From assembly GCF_003952525.1 (NCBI RefSeq), contig NZ_CP034451.1, forward strand, positions 4,626,501 through 4,690,500: a stretch of 64,000 nucleotides of DNA. Direction: 5' to 3'. Made by a program: the position numbers and the translations under genes. Below the pieces are notes generated by a model that saw only the letters and a list, made by a program, of their open reading frames with translations, was not told the origin of the DNA and made no database searches. Below, piece after piece: positions 25,172 through 34,625 of this stretch (within the stretch, counting starts at the first letter, position 1; the number at the start of each line of letters is the position of its first letter). This DNA is from Mesorhizobium sp. M3A.F.Ca.ET.080.04.2.1 (lineage in GTDB: Bacteria > Pseudomonadota > Alphaproteobacteria > Rhizobiales > Rhizobiaceae).

Positions 25172-26356
25172 ATGAACGGCCTGCTTTCCGGCATCCGCGT
25201 CCTCGACCTCACCAATGTGCTGGCAGGCCCCTATTGCGCCTATCAGCTGGCGCTGCTCGGGGCCGACGTGATCAAGATCGAAGCGCCGCCGGGCGGCGAT
25301 CTCGCGCGCCAGCTTGGCGCTTCGCCGGAGCTCAACAGTGCCGGCATGGGCGCCTCGTTCCTGGCGCAGAATGCCGGCAAACGATCGGTCGTGCTCGATC
25401 TGAAGAACGAGGCGGACCGGGACCGCTTCCTCGATCTCGTCGCCACGTCGGATGCGCTGGTGGAGAATTTCCGCCCCGGCGTCATGGACCGTTTGGGCCT
25501 CGGCCATGAACAGCTGAGAGAAATACGGCCGAGCCTGGTCTATTGCGCCATATCGGGCTTCGGGCAGACCGGACCGATGCGCGGCAACCCCGCCTACGAT
25601 CAGATCATCCAGGGACTGTCCGGGATCATGAGCATCACCGGCACGCCGGACACCGCGCCGCTGCGCGTCGGCTATCCCGTGGCCGACACACTCGGCGGCC
25701 TGGTCGGAGCTTTTGCGATCGCCGCGGCGCTGGTGCGGCAGAAGACGAGCGGCGAGGGCGCCTTTCTCGACGTCTCGATGCTGGAATGCACGTTGTCGGC
25801 GCTCGGCTGGCCGGTGTCGAACTATCTGACGGCAGGCGTCGAGCCGCAGCCCATGGGCAATGAGAACATGACCGCAGCACCCTCGGGTGCATTTCGCACC
25901 GGCGCTGGCCTGCTCAACATCGCTGCCAACAAGCAGGAGCAGTTCGTCACGCTGTGCGAATTGATCGGACGGCCGGAACTGGCGTCGGAGCCGCGCTTTG
26001 CGGAGCGCGAAACACGCAAGCGCAATCGCGCGGCGTTGAAGCTATTGATCGAAGAAGCCCTTGCGGGCGCGCCGGCCGCAGCCTGGGAGGAAAAGCTCAA
26101 CCGGGCCGGCGTGCCGGCGGGACGGGTGCTGACGATCCCTCAGGTGCTGGAAGAACGTCAGGTTACGGAGCGTGGCATGGCGACCCGCTTCCAGCACGTC
26201 CCCGGCATGGACAGACCGCTGACGGTGGTGCGCGGCGGCTTCATGGTCGACGGCGCGGCACCGTCGCCCGCCGCCCCGCCGCCGCGCCTCGGCGAGCATA
26301 TGGACGAAATCCTTGCCGCACTGCCGAAGCGTGACAAGACGGGAACGCGGCCATGA
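25172..26356 (+). CDS. Class III CoA-transferase, CaiB/BaiF family
   Basis: This 394-residue protein moves CoA between carboxylic acids. It opens with LSGIRVLDLTNVLAGPYCAY, has the CoA-binding region VIKIEAPPGGDLARQ and LVENFRPGVMDRLGL, and the catalytic aspartate fits Asp172 in VGYPVADTLGGLVGAFA. The C-terminal part has NRAGVPAGRVLTIPQVLEER. Standing directly between the tct genes and a citryl-CoA-lyase-type gene, it should make the CoA thioester of the imported acid. The donor is probably succinyl-CoA or acetyl-CoA, which is inference. The stop overlaps the next start (ATGA). Confidence 0.9.
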   Translation: MNGLLSGIRVLDLTNVLAGPYCAYQLALLGADVIKIEAPPGGDLARQLGASPELNSAGMGASFLAQNAGKRSVVLDLKNEADRDRFLDLVATSDALVENFRPGVMDRLGLGHEQLREIRPSLVYCAISGFGQTGPMRGNPAYDQIIQGLSGIMSITGTPDTAPLRVGYPVADTLGGLVGAFAIAAALVRQKTSGEGAFLDVSMLECTLSALGWPVSNYLTAGVEPQPMGNENMTAAPSGAFRTGAGLLNIAANKQEQFVTLCELIGRPELASEPRFAERETRKRNRAALKLLIEEALAGAPAAAWEEKLNRAGVPAGRVLTIPQVLEERQVTERGMATRFQHVPGMDRPLTVVRGGFMVDGAAPSPAAPPPRLGEHMDEILAALPKRDKTGTRP

Positions 26357-27192
26357 GCGCGCAGAAGAAGACTGGCCGCGAGCGCGGCGAGGAATGGTGG
26401 CAGACCGGCATCATCGAGATGCATCCCGGCGTCATCCGGCTGCGCGGCTATGAAATCCAGGACCTGATCGGCCGCGTCGGCTTCCCGGCGATGATCTGGT
26501 TGATGCTGCGCGGAGAACTGCCGAGCGAGGAGCAGGCAGCGCTTCTCGGCATAGCACTCGGCGCCGCCGTCGACCACGGCCCGCAAGCGCCGTCGATTGC
26601 GATTGCGCGCATGGCGGCGACCTGCGGCGTCGGCATCAACAACGCCATGGCTTCGGCCATCAACGTGCTGGGCGACGTGCATGGCGGCGCCGGCGAGCAG
26701 GCGCTTGCCTTCTATGGCGACATCGCGGCGGCGATGGATGGCGGCGCGACGCTGGCCGAGGCGGCAACAATCCGGCTCGACCGCTTCTTTGCCGAGGAGA
26801 AGGGTTATGTGCCCGGCCTCGGCCATCGTTTCCACCCGGTCGACCCACGGGCGCCTCGCCTCATTCAACTGACGCGCGCGTTTGCGGCCCGCGGCGTGGT
26901 CGGCGGCCGCTACGCCGACATCGCCGAGACGATCGAGGCGGACGTGGCCAGGCGCAAGGGGAAGGCGATCCCGCTCAACATCGATGGGGCCACCGCCGTC
27001 ATCTATGGCGAGCTTGGCTTCCCGCCGGCGCTGACGCGCGGCCTGTTCGTCTTGTCGCGCTCGGTCGGCATCCTCGCGCATGCCTGGGAGCAGTCGCAGG
27101 AGAGCGAGCGCAACAAGGGACCGCTGCCAAGGGAGTGGCTGTGGGCCTATACAGGAACCCCGGCGCGACCTTTTCCGGACGACGCGACATGA
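26353..27192 (+). CDS. Citryl-CoA lyase / citrate synthase-like protein
   Basis: This 279-residue protein is shorter than citrate synthase (about 430 residues) and matches the length of the citryl-CoA lyase branch. The catalytic set of the fold is present: His110 in NVLGDVHGGAGEQ, His158 in VPGLGHRFHPVDPRAPRL and Asp211 in PLNIDGATAVIYGELG. Such enzymes split citryl-CoA into acetyl-CoA and oxaloacetate, or act on related 3-hydroxy acyl-CoAs. Its coupling to a CoA-transferase and carboxylate transporter supports a cleavage rather than a synthetic role. The substrate could be citrate, citramalate or a homologue. Confidence 0.82.
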   Translation: MSAQKKTGRERGEEWWQTGIIEMHPGVIRLRGYEIQDLIGRVGFPAMIWLMLRGELPSEEQAALLGIALGAAVDHGPQAPSIAIARMAATCGVGINNAMASAINVLGDVHGGAGEQALAFYGDIAAAMDGGATLAEAATIRLDRFFAEEKGYVPGLGHRFHPVDPRAPRLIQLTRAFAARGVVGGRYADIAETIEADVARRKGKAIPLNIDGATAVIYGELGFPPALTRGLFVLSRSVGILAHAWEQSQESERNKGPLPREWLWAYTGTPARPFPDDAT

Positions 27193-27198
27193 GGGATT

Positions 27199-27666
27199 TC
27201 AGGTCGCCTCGGCGGCGGGAATCCGCAAATCCCTGAGCAATGTCGAAAGTTCCGGCTCGTCGATCAGCAGTGCTGCATCCGCCGGCGGAAGCCAGGCCCG
27301 TTCGCGCTTCCCGGACTCTTGCCAGTCGGCCATCTCCTCGCCAACGGCAAGGAGGTAGACGATGACGTCGACGCGTACGAAACGGCTCTCCAGCCGCTTC
27401 CAATAGGAATAAGTGCCGGCCGGCTGCTTCAGGATCTTCCCCAGCACGCCCGCTTCTTCCTGGGCCTCGATCATCGCCGCCTTGCGCCCGCTCTTGCTCT
27501 TCATCGGCCACCCCTTGGGCACGATGAAGCGACGCGTGGTGCGCGATGTGACCAGCATCACTTCCATGCCGCCTCGTCCGTCCAGGCGGAAGGGAATGGC
27601 CGCGACCTGGCGGATCCGCTCTCCCTTCCTTGCCTTGCGCACTGCTTTCTTCTTGGCTGTAGCCAT
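27199..27666 (-). CDS. NUDIX hydrolase with a degenerate Nudix box
   Basis: This 155-residue protein has a basic N-terminus and a Nudix fold with IPFRLDGRGGMEVMLVTSRT and the box region RFIVPKGWPMKSKSGRKAAM followed by IEAQEEAGVLGK. It most resembles bacterial relatives of diphosphoinositol-polyphosphate phosphohydrolases (PKGWP motif). In the consensus G-x5-E-x7-R-E-U-x-E-E-x-G, the first E is replaced by K and the R by I, while the metal-binding EE is kept. Activity may be reduced or shifted. It converges with the citryl-CoA lyase gene with only six bp between stops. Confidence 0.78.
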   Translation of the reverse strand: MATAKKKAVRKARKGERIRQVAAIPFRLDGRGGMEVMLVTSRTTRRFIVPKGWPMKSKSGRKAAMIEAQEEAGVLGKILKQPAGTYSYWKRLESRFVRVDVIVYLLAVGEEMADWQESGKRERAWLPPADAALLIDEPELSTLLRDLRIPAAEAT

Positions 27667-27793
27667 CCCAAAATCCGGTCAAGGGCCAAGCCCCGGTCGC
27701 GCCCACACCGCGCGCGACGAGGCATCGCCCGTGCAAAACCCCAAAACCGCCGCCCATGCGATCCGGCATTGCCAGCAAGTAAGTCGGCTAAAT

Positions 27794-27812
27794 AATCCGA
27801 AAAAAGCGGATT
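27794..27812 (-). terminator. Small hairpin after 27814-28116 gene
   Basis: AATCCG (27794-27799) pairs with CGGATT (27807-27812). The loop is A-rich on the plus strand, so the minus-strand transcript has a U-rich loop. It lies immediately after the stop of the minus-strand gene. Confidence 0.35.
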
Positions 27813-27813
27813 G

Positions 27814-28116
27814 TCAGCGGCAAACGCGTGAAATTGTGTTGCCGATCACCTGGGACTGGCAACTCGGCTTGACCACCGGCACGTCGGGGCGAGGCTTCGG
27901 CACGACCTGCCGGTCCTGCTCGCGATAGAACTGCTGCTCTTGCTGGAACTGCTGCCGCTGCAGCCGGTTCTGCAGCATCTGCAGCTCGTTCTGCTGGATG
28001 GCGTTGCGATTTGCAGGGATGGCGACTTGGGCCGAGGCATGCGACGCCATGCCCGACAGCACAGCCGCCGTGAGAACCGCCGATATCCCAATCGTCAACA
28101 GGCGAGGGTGCGCCAT
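27814..28116 (-). CDS. Small secreted glutamine-rich protein
   Basis: This 100-residue protein has a signal peptide (MAHPRLLTIGISAVLTAAVL, cleavage near ASAQ) and a mature part rich in Gln and Arg (NELQMLQNRLQRQQFQQEQQ) that should form a helix. A proline-rich stretch and a C-terminal pair of cysteines (PSCQSQVIGNTISRVCR) complete it. It is probably periplasmic; I recognise no function. The start at 28116 is set by GGAAGG upstream; a longer in-frame start is unlikely. It lies downstream of kdpE on the same strand with its own 141-bp spacer. Confidence 0.65.
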   Translation of the reverse strand: MAHPRLLTIGISAVLTAAVLSGMASHASAQVAIPANRNAIQQNELQMLQNRLQRQQFQQEQQFYREQDRQVVPKPRPDVPVVKPSCQSQVIGNTISRVCR

Positions 28117-28257
28117 CGCTTCCTTCCGCAGAAAAAGAACCTTCGCGATAATATAGGGCGTCTGTCCCGATGTACCATGGTCCCAAGGCTGGGAGATGAC
28201 CAGCTGGTTGATCATCGTGCCAAGGAAAATGGCCAATCGGGCATCGGCGCGCTCGGC

Positions 28258-28950
28258 TCAGTCAACCTCGCGCAAACGGTAGCCGACGCCGGTCTCGGTC
28301 GTGATGTAGCGTGGCTGGTCCGGCGTCTTCTCGATCTTCTGACGCAGCTGGCGAACATAGACCCTGAGATACTGCACATCGGTCGAATCGTTCCAGATAT
28401 GGTTCATCAGGAACCGGTGGGTAAGCACCTTGCCGGCGTACTGCACGAGGATGCGCAGGATGTCGTATTCCTTCGGCGACAGCTTCACCTCCTTGCCCTC
28501 GACCTTGACGATGCGCTTGACGAGGTCGACGCTGAGATCACCGGTCTGGAAGACCGGCTTCTCGCCCTGCTGCTGGAACTTGTGGCGCAGCGCGACGCGA
28601 ATGCGAGCGATAAGCTCGTTCATGCCGAACGGCTTGGTGACATAGTCGTCGGCGCCGAGATCAAGCGCCGTCACGATGCCCGCCTCGTCGGTCCGGCTGG
28701 ACAGGATGACGACCGGAATGTCGAGGCCGTCGGCGCGCCATTTGCCGAGCAGCTCGAGGCCGGTGATGCCTGGTAGGCCGAGATCGAGCAGGATCAGGTC
28801 GGGCCGCTCCGCGTTCATGAGATCGATCGCGGCCTTGCCATTCGGCGCCTCGGAGACCGTGTAGCCCTGGCTGCCGAGGCCGACCCGAAGCAGCTTGCGG
28901 ATCGGGGGCTCGTCGTCGACGACAAGGATGCTGACGTTCGGATTGGTCAT
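28258..28950 (-). CDS. kdpE: Two-component response regulator KdpE
   Basis: This 230-residue OmpR-type regulator activates kdpFABC when potassium is short. The receiver domain holds the acidic pair in ILVVDDEPPIRKLLRVGL, the phospho-acceptor Asp56 in DLILLDLGLPGITG and the conserved Lys in VTKPFGMNELIARIR. The DNA-binding winged helix has LSPKEYDILRILVQYAGKV and DVQYLRVYVRQLRQKIE. The ATG overlaps the kdpD stop (ATGA). It is the last gene of the kdp operon. Confidence 0.94.
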   Translation of the reverse strand: MTNPNVSILVVDDEPPIRKLLRVGLGSQGYTVSEAPNGKAAIDLMNAERPDLILLDLGLPGITGLELLGKWRADGLDIPVVILSSRTDEAGIVTALDLGADDYVTKPFGMNELIARIRVALRHKFQQQGEKPVFQTGDLSVDLVKRIVKVEGKEVKLSPKEYDILRILVQYAGKVLTHRFLMNHIWNDSTDVQYLRVYVRQLRQKIEKTPDQPRYITTETGVGYRLREVD

Positions 28951-31670
28951 GCAGCATCATCCGTTTTGGCGGCAGCAACATCCGGAACTTCTTCCGGCAG
29001 CGGCATTTTGATGGTGAAGACCGCGCCCGACCGGTCCGAGCGGTTCCCGGCAGAGATGGTGCCGCTCATGGCCTCGATGAAGCCGCGGCTGATCGACAGG
29101 CCAAGGCCGGTACCGGCGCGGACCTGGTCGGCCTTGCGCACCCGATAGAAGCTGTCGAAAACCCGCTCGAGGTCCTCGGGCGGGATGCCCGGCCCCTCGT
29201 CCATGACCTGCAGGATGACGGAGCCGTTGTCGACCCAGCCTTGCAAGCGAATGGCCGAGCCGGGCGGTGCGTATTTGGCGGCGTTGTCGAGGAGGTTGAA
29301 CAGCGCCTGCTCGAACAGCACGGGATCGAGCCGCAGCATCGGCAGGTCCAGCGCAATGTCGGTGTCAACTCTGTGCTCGCCGGTGATCTTGTGGGCACGA
29401 TTGAGCGCCGACCCGACAATGTCCCCGACATAGTGGAAAGCGTAGTTCGGCTCCATGGCGCCGGATTCGATCTTGGTCATGTCGAGCAGATTGGCGATGA
29501 AGCGGTTCAGCCTTTCCGATTCCGTCAGCACGGTCGACAGAAGCTCGGCCCGATCCTCCTCGGGCAGCGCCGGCGCGAACTCGCGAAGCGTGCCGGCCGC
29601 GCCCATGATCGCCGCCAGCGGCGTCTTCAGGTCATGGGAGATGGAGCTCAGCAGAGCCGAACGCAGCCGATCGGCCTCCGCCGCCAGTTTGGCGCGGTCG
29701 ACATCGGCGACGAGCTGGATGCGCTCGATGGCGACCGCCGCCTGGTCGGCAAGCGCATCGAGCAGGCGCTGCTGATCGGGCGTCAGCAGCGGCCCCTGCT
29801 TGTCGCTATCGAGGCCGACCACGCCGACGGCCGTACGTCCCGTTCGCAACGGCAGATAGAGCCGCTTCGCGCCGGGCAGCGTATCGGCGCCGCGGCCGGC
29901 CGGCCGGTCATGCTCCCACGCCCAGCGCGCCGCCGCGATGTCGGCCTCGGCCAGCGTATCGTCCGGCGGGTAGCCGGCCTTGACGGTGATGGTGCCGTTT
30001 TCGGGCAGCAGCAGCACCACGCGCAGCTTCAGCATCGAGGCGATCTGGAAGGCGGTGGCCCAAAGCACGTCGTCGAGCGTGCCGGCGCCGGCCAGCTTCT
30101 TCGAAAAGGAGTAGATATCTTGCGTGGCCCGGGCGCGCGAGCGGGCGGCGACCGCCTGGCGTTGAACGCGGGCGGTCAGATTGCTGGCGATGACAGCGAC
30201 GACGAGGAAAACGGCAAAGGCAACGATGCTCTCTGGTTCCCTGATCGTCAGCGTGTAGCGAGGCTCGAGGAAGAAGTAGTTGAAGGCAAGCGCGCTCAGA
30301 AAGCAGGCGTAAAGTGCTGGCCAAAGCCCGAACGTCACCGCCGATGTCAGCACCGACAGCAGAAGCACGATCGCGAGATTGCGAACGTCGAGGAATTGAT
30401 CGAGTACCGAGCTGACTGCCACCGCGCCGGCGACAAAGGCGGTGGCGAACAGGTAGGGCCAGATCTGAAAAGGCTTCTGTTCGGCTGCGGCCTTGACCCT
30501 CGCAGAGGCGACCTCCGCGTCGCGTTCGGTGCCGGCAATGACATGGACGCTGATGTTGCCGGCATTGCGGATCAGATCATAGGTGAGCGAACCCTCGATC
30601 AGCTCCCGCCAGCGCGAGCGGGTCGGTCGGCCGACGACGATATGGGTGAAGTTGTTCGCCGTCGCGTGGCGAATGATATCCTGGGCGACGTTCTGGCCAG
30701 GAATGGTCGCGGTCTCGGCGCCAAGCTGCTCGGCAAGACGCAGGTTCGTCGCCAGCCGGTCCTTGTCCTCCTCGGACATGCCGGCGATGCGCGGGGTGTC
30801 GACATGGAGCGCCGTCCAGGGCGCACGGAGCCGGTCGGCCAGCCTTCGCGCGTAGCGGATGCGGGCGGCCCCGCCCGGACGCGCGTCGACGCAGACAAGA
30901 ACCCGCTCGCCCGCCGCCCACGGCCCGGGAATGGCGTGGGACTGCATGTGGTTGAGCAACTGCTCGTCGACGCGCTGGGCGGTGCGGCGCAACGCCAGCT
31001 CGCGCAGCGCCGTCAAATTGCCCGGCGAAAAATAGTTCTCGATCGCTCGCTGGGCGGTGTGAGGGAAGTAGACCTTGCCTTCCCGCAGCCGTTGGATCAG
31101 GTCGTCGGGGGTGAGGTCGATGATCTCGATGTCGTCGGCCTGGTCGATGATGGAATCGGGAACCGTCTCGCGCACCCTGATCCGAGTGATTTGGGCCACG
31201 ACATCGTTCAGGCTCTCGACATGCTGGATGTTCAGCGTGGTGTAAACGTCAATGCCTTGCCTGAGGATCTCCTGCACATCGAGATAGCGCTTGGGATGCC
31301 TGCTGCCGGGCGCGTTGGTGTGGGCAAGCTCGTCGACCAGGACGAGCGCCGGCAGCCGCTTCAGGATGGCGTCGATATCCATCTCCTCAAGGGCGCGTCC
31401 CTTGTACTCGACCTGGCGGCGCGGGATCACCTCGTAGCCGTCGACGAGGGCCTGGGTTTCTTTGCGGCCATGCGTCTCGACGATGCCGACCACGACATCG
31501 ATACCTTCGGCGCGCCGGGCGCGGCCCGCCATCAGCATCTCGTAGGTCTTGCCGACACCGGGCGCGGCCCCGAGAAATATGCGCAGCCGGCCGCGACCCT
31601 CCCGCTCGGCATGCTCGAGCAGCGCGTCGGGAGAAGGTCTGTTCTCGAGATTGGTCCTGTCGTCCGGCAT
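28947..31670 (-). CDS. kdpD: Sensor histidine kinase KdpD
   Basis: This full-length protein has about 907 residues. The N-terminal KdpD domain has Walker A (FLGAAPGVGKTYEMLMAG) and Walker B (ALVLVDELAHTNAPGSRHPK), followed by a universal-stress-like domain, four close membrane spans (about residues 395-500), a GAF-like region, the phospho-acceptor His near residue 677 (LLSSISHDLKTPLAAIMGAA), and an ATPase domain with NLLDNAAKYAPPGS and GTGLGLSISRGF. It senses potassium limitation and phosphorylates KdpE. ATG 31670 gives the usual N-terminus; ATG 31682 is possible. PtsN, encoded elsewhere here, is known to bind KdpD in E. coli. Confidence 0.94.
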   Translation of the reverse strand: MPDDRTNLENRPSPDALLEHAEREGRGRLRIFLGAAPGVGKTYEMLMAGRARRAEGIDVVVGIVETHGRKETQALVDGYEVIPRRQVEYKGRALEEMDIDAILKRLPALVLVDELAHTNAPGSRHPKRYLDVQEILRQGIDVYTTLNIQHVESLNDVVAQITRIRVRETVPDSIIDQADDIEIIDLTPDDLIQRLREGKVYFPHTAQRAIENYFSPGNLTALRELALRRTAQRVDEQLLNHMQSHAIPGPWAAGERVLVCVDARPGGAARIRYARRLADRLRAPWTALHVDTPRIAGMSEEDKDRLATNLRLAEQLGAETATIPGQNVAQDIIRHATANNFTHIVVGRPTRSRWRELIEGSLTYDLIRNAGNISVHVIAGTERDAEVASARVKAAAEQKPFQIWPYLFATAFVAGAVAVSSVLDQFLDVRNLAIVLLLSVLTSAVTFGLWPALYACFLSALAFNYFFLEPRYTLTIREPESIVAFAVFLVVAVIASNLTARVQRQAVAARSRARATQDIYSFSKKLAGAGTLDDVLWATAFQIASMLKLRVVLLLPENGTITVKAGYPPDDTLAEADIAAARWAWEHDRPAGRGADTLPGAKRLYLPLRTGRTAVGVVGLDSDKQGPLLTPDQQRLLDALADQAAVAIERIQLVADVDRAKLAAEADRLRSALLSSISHDLKTPLAAIMGAAGTLREFAPALPEEDRAELLSTVLTESERLNRFIANLLDMTKIESGAMEPNYAFHYVGDIVGSALNRAHKITGEHRVDTDIALDLPMLRLDPVLFEQALFNLLDNAAKYAPPGSAIRLQGWVDNGSVILQVMDEGPGIPPEDLERVFDSFYRVRKADQVRAGTGLGLSISRGFIEAMSGTISAGNRSDRSGAVFTIKMPLPEEVPDVAAAKTDDAA

Positions 31671-31725
31671 CGATCCAATCATGAATTGCGCCGGGGATGG
31701 TGTCGATCCCCGGCGCTTTGCCTGC

Positions 31726-32289
31726 CTATTTCAGATCATCCAGCGCGAGGTTGAGGGCGAGCACGTCGACCACCGGCTCGCCCAGGAAGCCGAGCTCGCG
31801 ATCCGCAATATGGCTGTCGACGAGCATCTTCACCTTCGCCTCGTCGATGCCCCTCGCTTTCGCAACCCGGGGAACCTGGAAATAGGCGGCCTGCGGGCTG
31901 ATGTCGGGATCGAGACCGCTGCCCGACGTGGTGATGAGGTCGATCGGCACCGGTGCATTCGGGTTTTCGGTCTTCAGCTTGTCGGCGTCGGCCTTGATGC
32001 GCTCGGTCAGCTTCGGATTGGCCGGTCCGAGATTGGAACCGCCGGATGATGAAGCGTCATAGCCGTTGCCGGCGGCAGAGGGTCTGCCGTGGAAATAGCG
32101 ATCGCTGGCGAAGGCTTGGCCGATCAGGCTGGAGCCGATCACCTTGCCGTTCCTGGTGATCAGGCTGCCGTTTGCCTGTTTTGGAAACAGCGCCTGTGCG
32201 ATGCCGGTCATGCCGATCGGATAGATCAGGCCGGTGAGCACGCTGAAGAAGGCGATCATGACGATCGCCGGTCTGAGTTGCTTGAGCAT
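31726..32289 (-). CDS. kdpC: Potassium-transporting ATPase subunit KdpC
   Basis: This 187-residue protein has one N-terminal membrane span (about residues 8-28, [20 protein letters not shown]) and a periplasmic domain with [40 protein letters not shown] and [19 protein letters not shown]. KdpC holds the KdpA channel subunit and KdpB ATPase together. It lies 11 bp after kdpB and 55 bp before kdpD. Confidence 0.94.
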   Translation of the reverse strand: MLKQLRPAIVMIAFFSVLTGLIYPIGMTGIAQALFPKQANGSLITRNGKVIGSSLIGQAFASDRYFHGRPSAAGNGYDASSSGGSNLGPANPKLTERIKADADKLKTENPNAPVPIDLITTSGSGLDPDISPQAAYFQVPRVAKARGIDEAKVKMLVDSHIADRELGFLGEPVVDVLALNLALDDLK

Positions 32290-32300
32290 GGAAGAGATCC

Positions 32301-34397
32301 TTACGCGAGGCCGAAGGCGGTGACGATCAGGTCGATCGCCTTGATGCCGACGAACGGTACGACGATGCCGCCGAGCCCATAGACGAACAGGTTGCGGGTG
32401 AGCAGCGCGCCGGCGCCGATGGCTCTGTACCTCACCCCCTTCAGCGACAGCGGGATCAGCGCGATGATGATCAGCGCGTTGAAGATGATGGCCGACAGAA
32501 TGGCGCTCTGCGGCGTCGCCAGATGCATGATGTTGAGCGCCTGCAACGGCCCGGCGGATTGTCCGGGCGCGACATAGAAGACCGCGAACATGGCCGGGAT
32601 GATGGCGAAGTATTTCGCCACGTCGTTGGCGATCGAGAAGGTAGTCAGCGATCCGCGTGTCATCAGCAGCGCCTTGCCGATCTCGACGATCTCGATCAGC
32701 TTTGTCGGGTCGCTGTCGAGGTCGACCATGTTGCCAGCCTCGCGCGCGGCGACGGTGCCGGTGTTCATGGCGACACCGACATCGGCCTGGGCGAGCGCCG
32801 GCGCATCATTGGTGCCGTCGCCGCACATGGCGACCAGCTTGCCCTTGGCCTGCTCCTCGCGGATCAGCGACAGTTTGTTCTCCGGCGTCGCCTGGGCGAG
32901 GAAATCGTCGACGCCGGCTTCTGCCGCAATGGCCGCTGCGGTCAGCGGATTGTCACCGGTGATCATCACAGTGCGGATGCCCATCTTGCGCAGCTCGGCG
33001 AAGCGCTCTCGAATGCCGCCCTTGACGATGTCCTTGAGGTGGACGATGCCAAGCAGGCGTCCGTCGCGTTCGACCGCTAGCGGCGTGCCGCCAGCCTTGG
33101 CGATCTCGTCGGCGATGGCCTGCAGATCGCGAATGGCGTCGCTTGTGGGCCGCGTGCCGCGGGCGGCGACCGTCGCCCGGTTGACGTGAGCCAGCACCGC
33201 ATCGACCGCGCCCTTGCGCACCGACGAGCCGTCGATGTCGACGCCGCTCATGCGGGTCTGCGCGGTGAACGGCACGAAGGTCGCGTGCAAGGTCGCCATG
33301 TCGCGGGCGCGGATGCCGTATATCTGCTTGGCGAGCACGACGATCGAGCGGCCCTCCGGCGTCTCGTCGGCCAGCGAGGCGAGTTGGGCGGCATCCGCCA
33401 GTTCCCGCTCGCTGACGCCCCCGATCGGACGAAATTCGGTTGCCTGCCGATTGCCGAGCGTGATGGTGCCGGTCTTGTCGAGCAGCAGCGTGTCGACGTC
33501 GCCGGCTGCTTCGACGGCGCGGCCCGACATGGCGAGCACGTTGAAGCGAACGAGGCGATCCATGCCGGCGATGCCGATGGCCGAGAGCAGCGCACCGATC
33601 GTGGTCGGGATCAGCGTCACGAACAAGGCGACCAGGATCGTGACCGAGATGTAGCCGCCCGAATAGGAAGCGAAGCTCGGGATGGTCGCTGTCGCCAGCA
33701 CGAAGATCAGGGTCATGCCGACCAGCAGGATGTTGAGCGCGATCTCGTTCGGGGTCTTCTGGCGTTCGGCGCCTTCGACCAGTGAAATCATGCGGTCGAG
33801 GAAGGTTTGGCCGGATGCGGCGGAAATGCGCACGCGGATCCAGTCGGACAGCACCTGAGTGCCGCCGGTGACGGCCGAGCGGTCGCCGCCGGATTCACGG
33901 ATGACGGGCGCGGATTCGCCGGTGATCGCGGCTTCGTTGACGGAGGCGACACCTTCGATCACCTCGCCGTCCGAAGGGATGATGTCGCCAGCCTCGACCA
34001 GCACGACATCGCCGACCTTCAGGCTCGTACCGGGCACGAGCTTGAACTTCGTGCGATCCTCGCCGTTGGTGAGCAGCTTGGCCTGGGTCTCGGTGCGCGC
34101 CTTGCGCAGTGAATCCGCCTGCGCCTTGCCCCGGCCTTCGGCCACGGCTTCGGCGAAGTTGGCGAACAGCACGGTGAACCAGAGCCAGATGATGATCTGC
34201 AGGGTGAAGCCGAGATCGCCGCCACCGGTGGTGACATCCTTGAGGAACAGAACGGTGGTAAGCGCCGAGACGATGGCGACGACGAACATCACCGGATTGC
34301 GGATCAGCGTGCGCGGGTCGAGCTTGCGGAAGGCACCGCCAATAGCGGGCATCAGGATGCGGGCATCCATGATGCTTGCGGATTTGGACTGGCTCAT
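32301..34397 (-). CDS. kdpB: Potassium-transporting P-type ATPase subunit KdpB
   Basis: This 698-residue P-type ATPase energises potassium uptake through KdpA. The phosphorylated aspartate is in [20 protein letters not shown], the actuator motif is in [18 protein letters not shown], and the hinge is [20 protein letters not shown]. Membrane segments are in the usual places. The ATG overlaps the stop of the small upstream gene (ATGA). All catalytic motifs are intact, so the subunit is functional on paper even though kdpA is frameshifted. Confidence 0.96.
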   Translation of the reverse strand: MSQSKSASIMDARILMPAIGGAFRKLDPRTLIRNPVMFVVAIVSALTTVLFLKDVTTGGGDLGFTLQIIIWLWFTVLFANFAEAVAEGRGKAQADSLRKARTETQAKLLTNGEDRTKFKLVPGTSLKVGDVVLVEAGDIIPSDGEVIEGVASVNEAAITGESAPVIRESGGDRSAVTGGTQVLSDWIRVRISAASGQTFLDRMISLVEGAERQKTPNEIALNILLVGMTLIFVLATATIPSFASYSGGYISVTILVALFVTLIPTTIGALLSAIGIAGMDRLVRFNVLAMSGRAVEAAGDVDTLLLDKTGTITLGNRQATEFRPIGGVSERELADAAQLASLADETPEGRSIVVLAKQIYGIRARDMATLHATFVPFTAQTRMSGVDIDGSSVRKGAVDAVLAHVNRATVAARGTRPTSDAIRDLQAIADEIAKAGGTPLAVERDGRLLGIVHLKDIVKGGIRERFAELRKMGIRTVMITGDNPLTAAAIAAEAGVDDFLAQATPENKLSLIREEQAKGKLVAMCGDGTNDAPALAQADVGVAMNTGTVAAREAGNMVDLDSDPTKLIEIVEIGKALLMTRGSLTTFSIANDVAKYFAIIPAMFAVFYVAPGQSAGPLQALNIMHLATPQSAILSAIIFNALIIIALIPLSLKGVRYRAIGAGALLTRNLFVYGLGGIVVPFVGIKAIDLIVTAFGLA

Positions 34398-34624
34398 TTG
34401 ACGGCTCCGGTATCGGTGATGTTAGACGGCGCCGGCTGTTCGGCCTTCGGCAAGAGGTGCGGAAGGCCGGAGGCCAGCAGCCACAGCACGAGCAGTACGG
34501 CAGCCATGCCGAGGAAGGTGGAGAAAGTCGGGAAAGGACGAGGCTTCTCGTCCCCGCCGCCGTCAGATCTTCCGTTACCGGGCTGGTGACGATCGTGCCG
34601 AAATATGTTGTTGAACCAGGGCAT
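34394..34624 (-). CDS. Small single-span membrane protein between kdpA and kdpB
   Basis: This 76-residue protein has a hydrophilic, Gly/Asp-rich N-terminus ([20 protein letters not shown]), one hydrophobic helix (about residues 36-57, [20 protein letters not shown]) and a short tail. It is not one of the standard Kdp subunits. It starts one base after the end of kdpA and its stop overlaps the kdpB start, so it is translated as part of the complex operon. An accessory or assembly role is plausible; a spurious reading frame is less likely given the coupling. Confidence 0.65.
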   Translation of the reverse strand: MPWFNNIFRHDRHQPGNGRSDGGGDEKPRPFPTFSTFLGMAAVLLVLWLLASGLPHLLPKAEQPAPSNITDTGAVK

Positions 34625-34625
34625 C

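Noticed and set aside
29241..31754. Very long plus-strand open frame (837 codons) opposite kdpD
   Set aside because: It is the antisense shadow of kdpD, a typical result of GC-rich codon use; its product has no recognisable domain.
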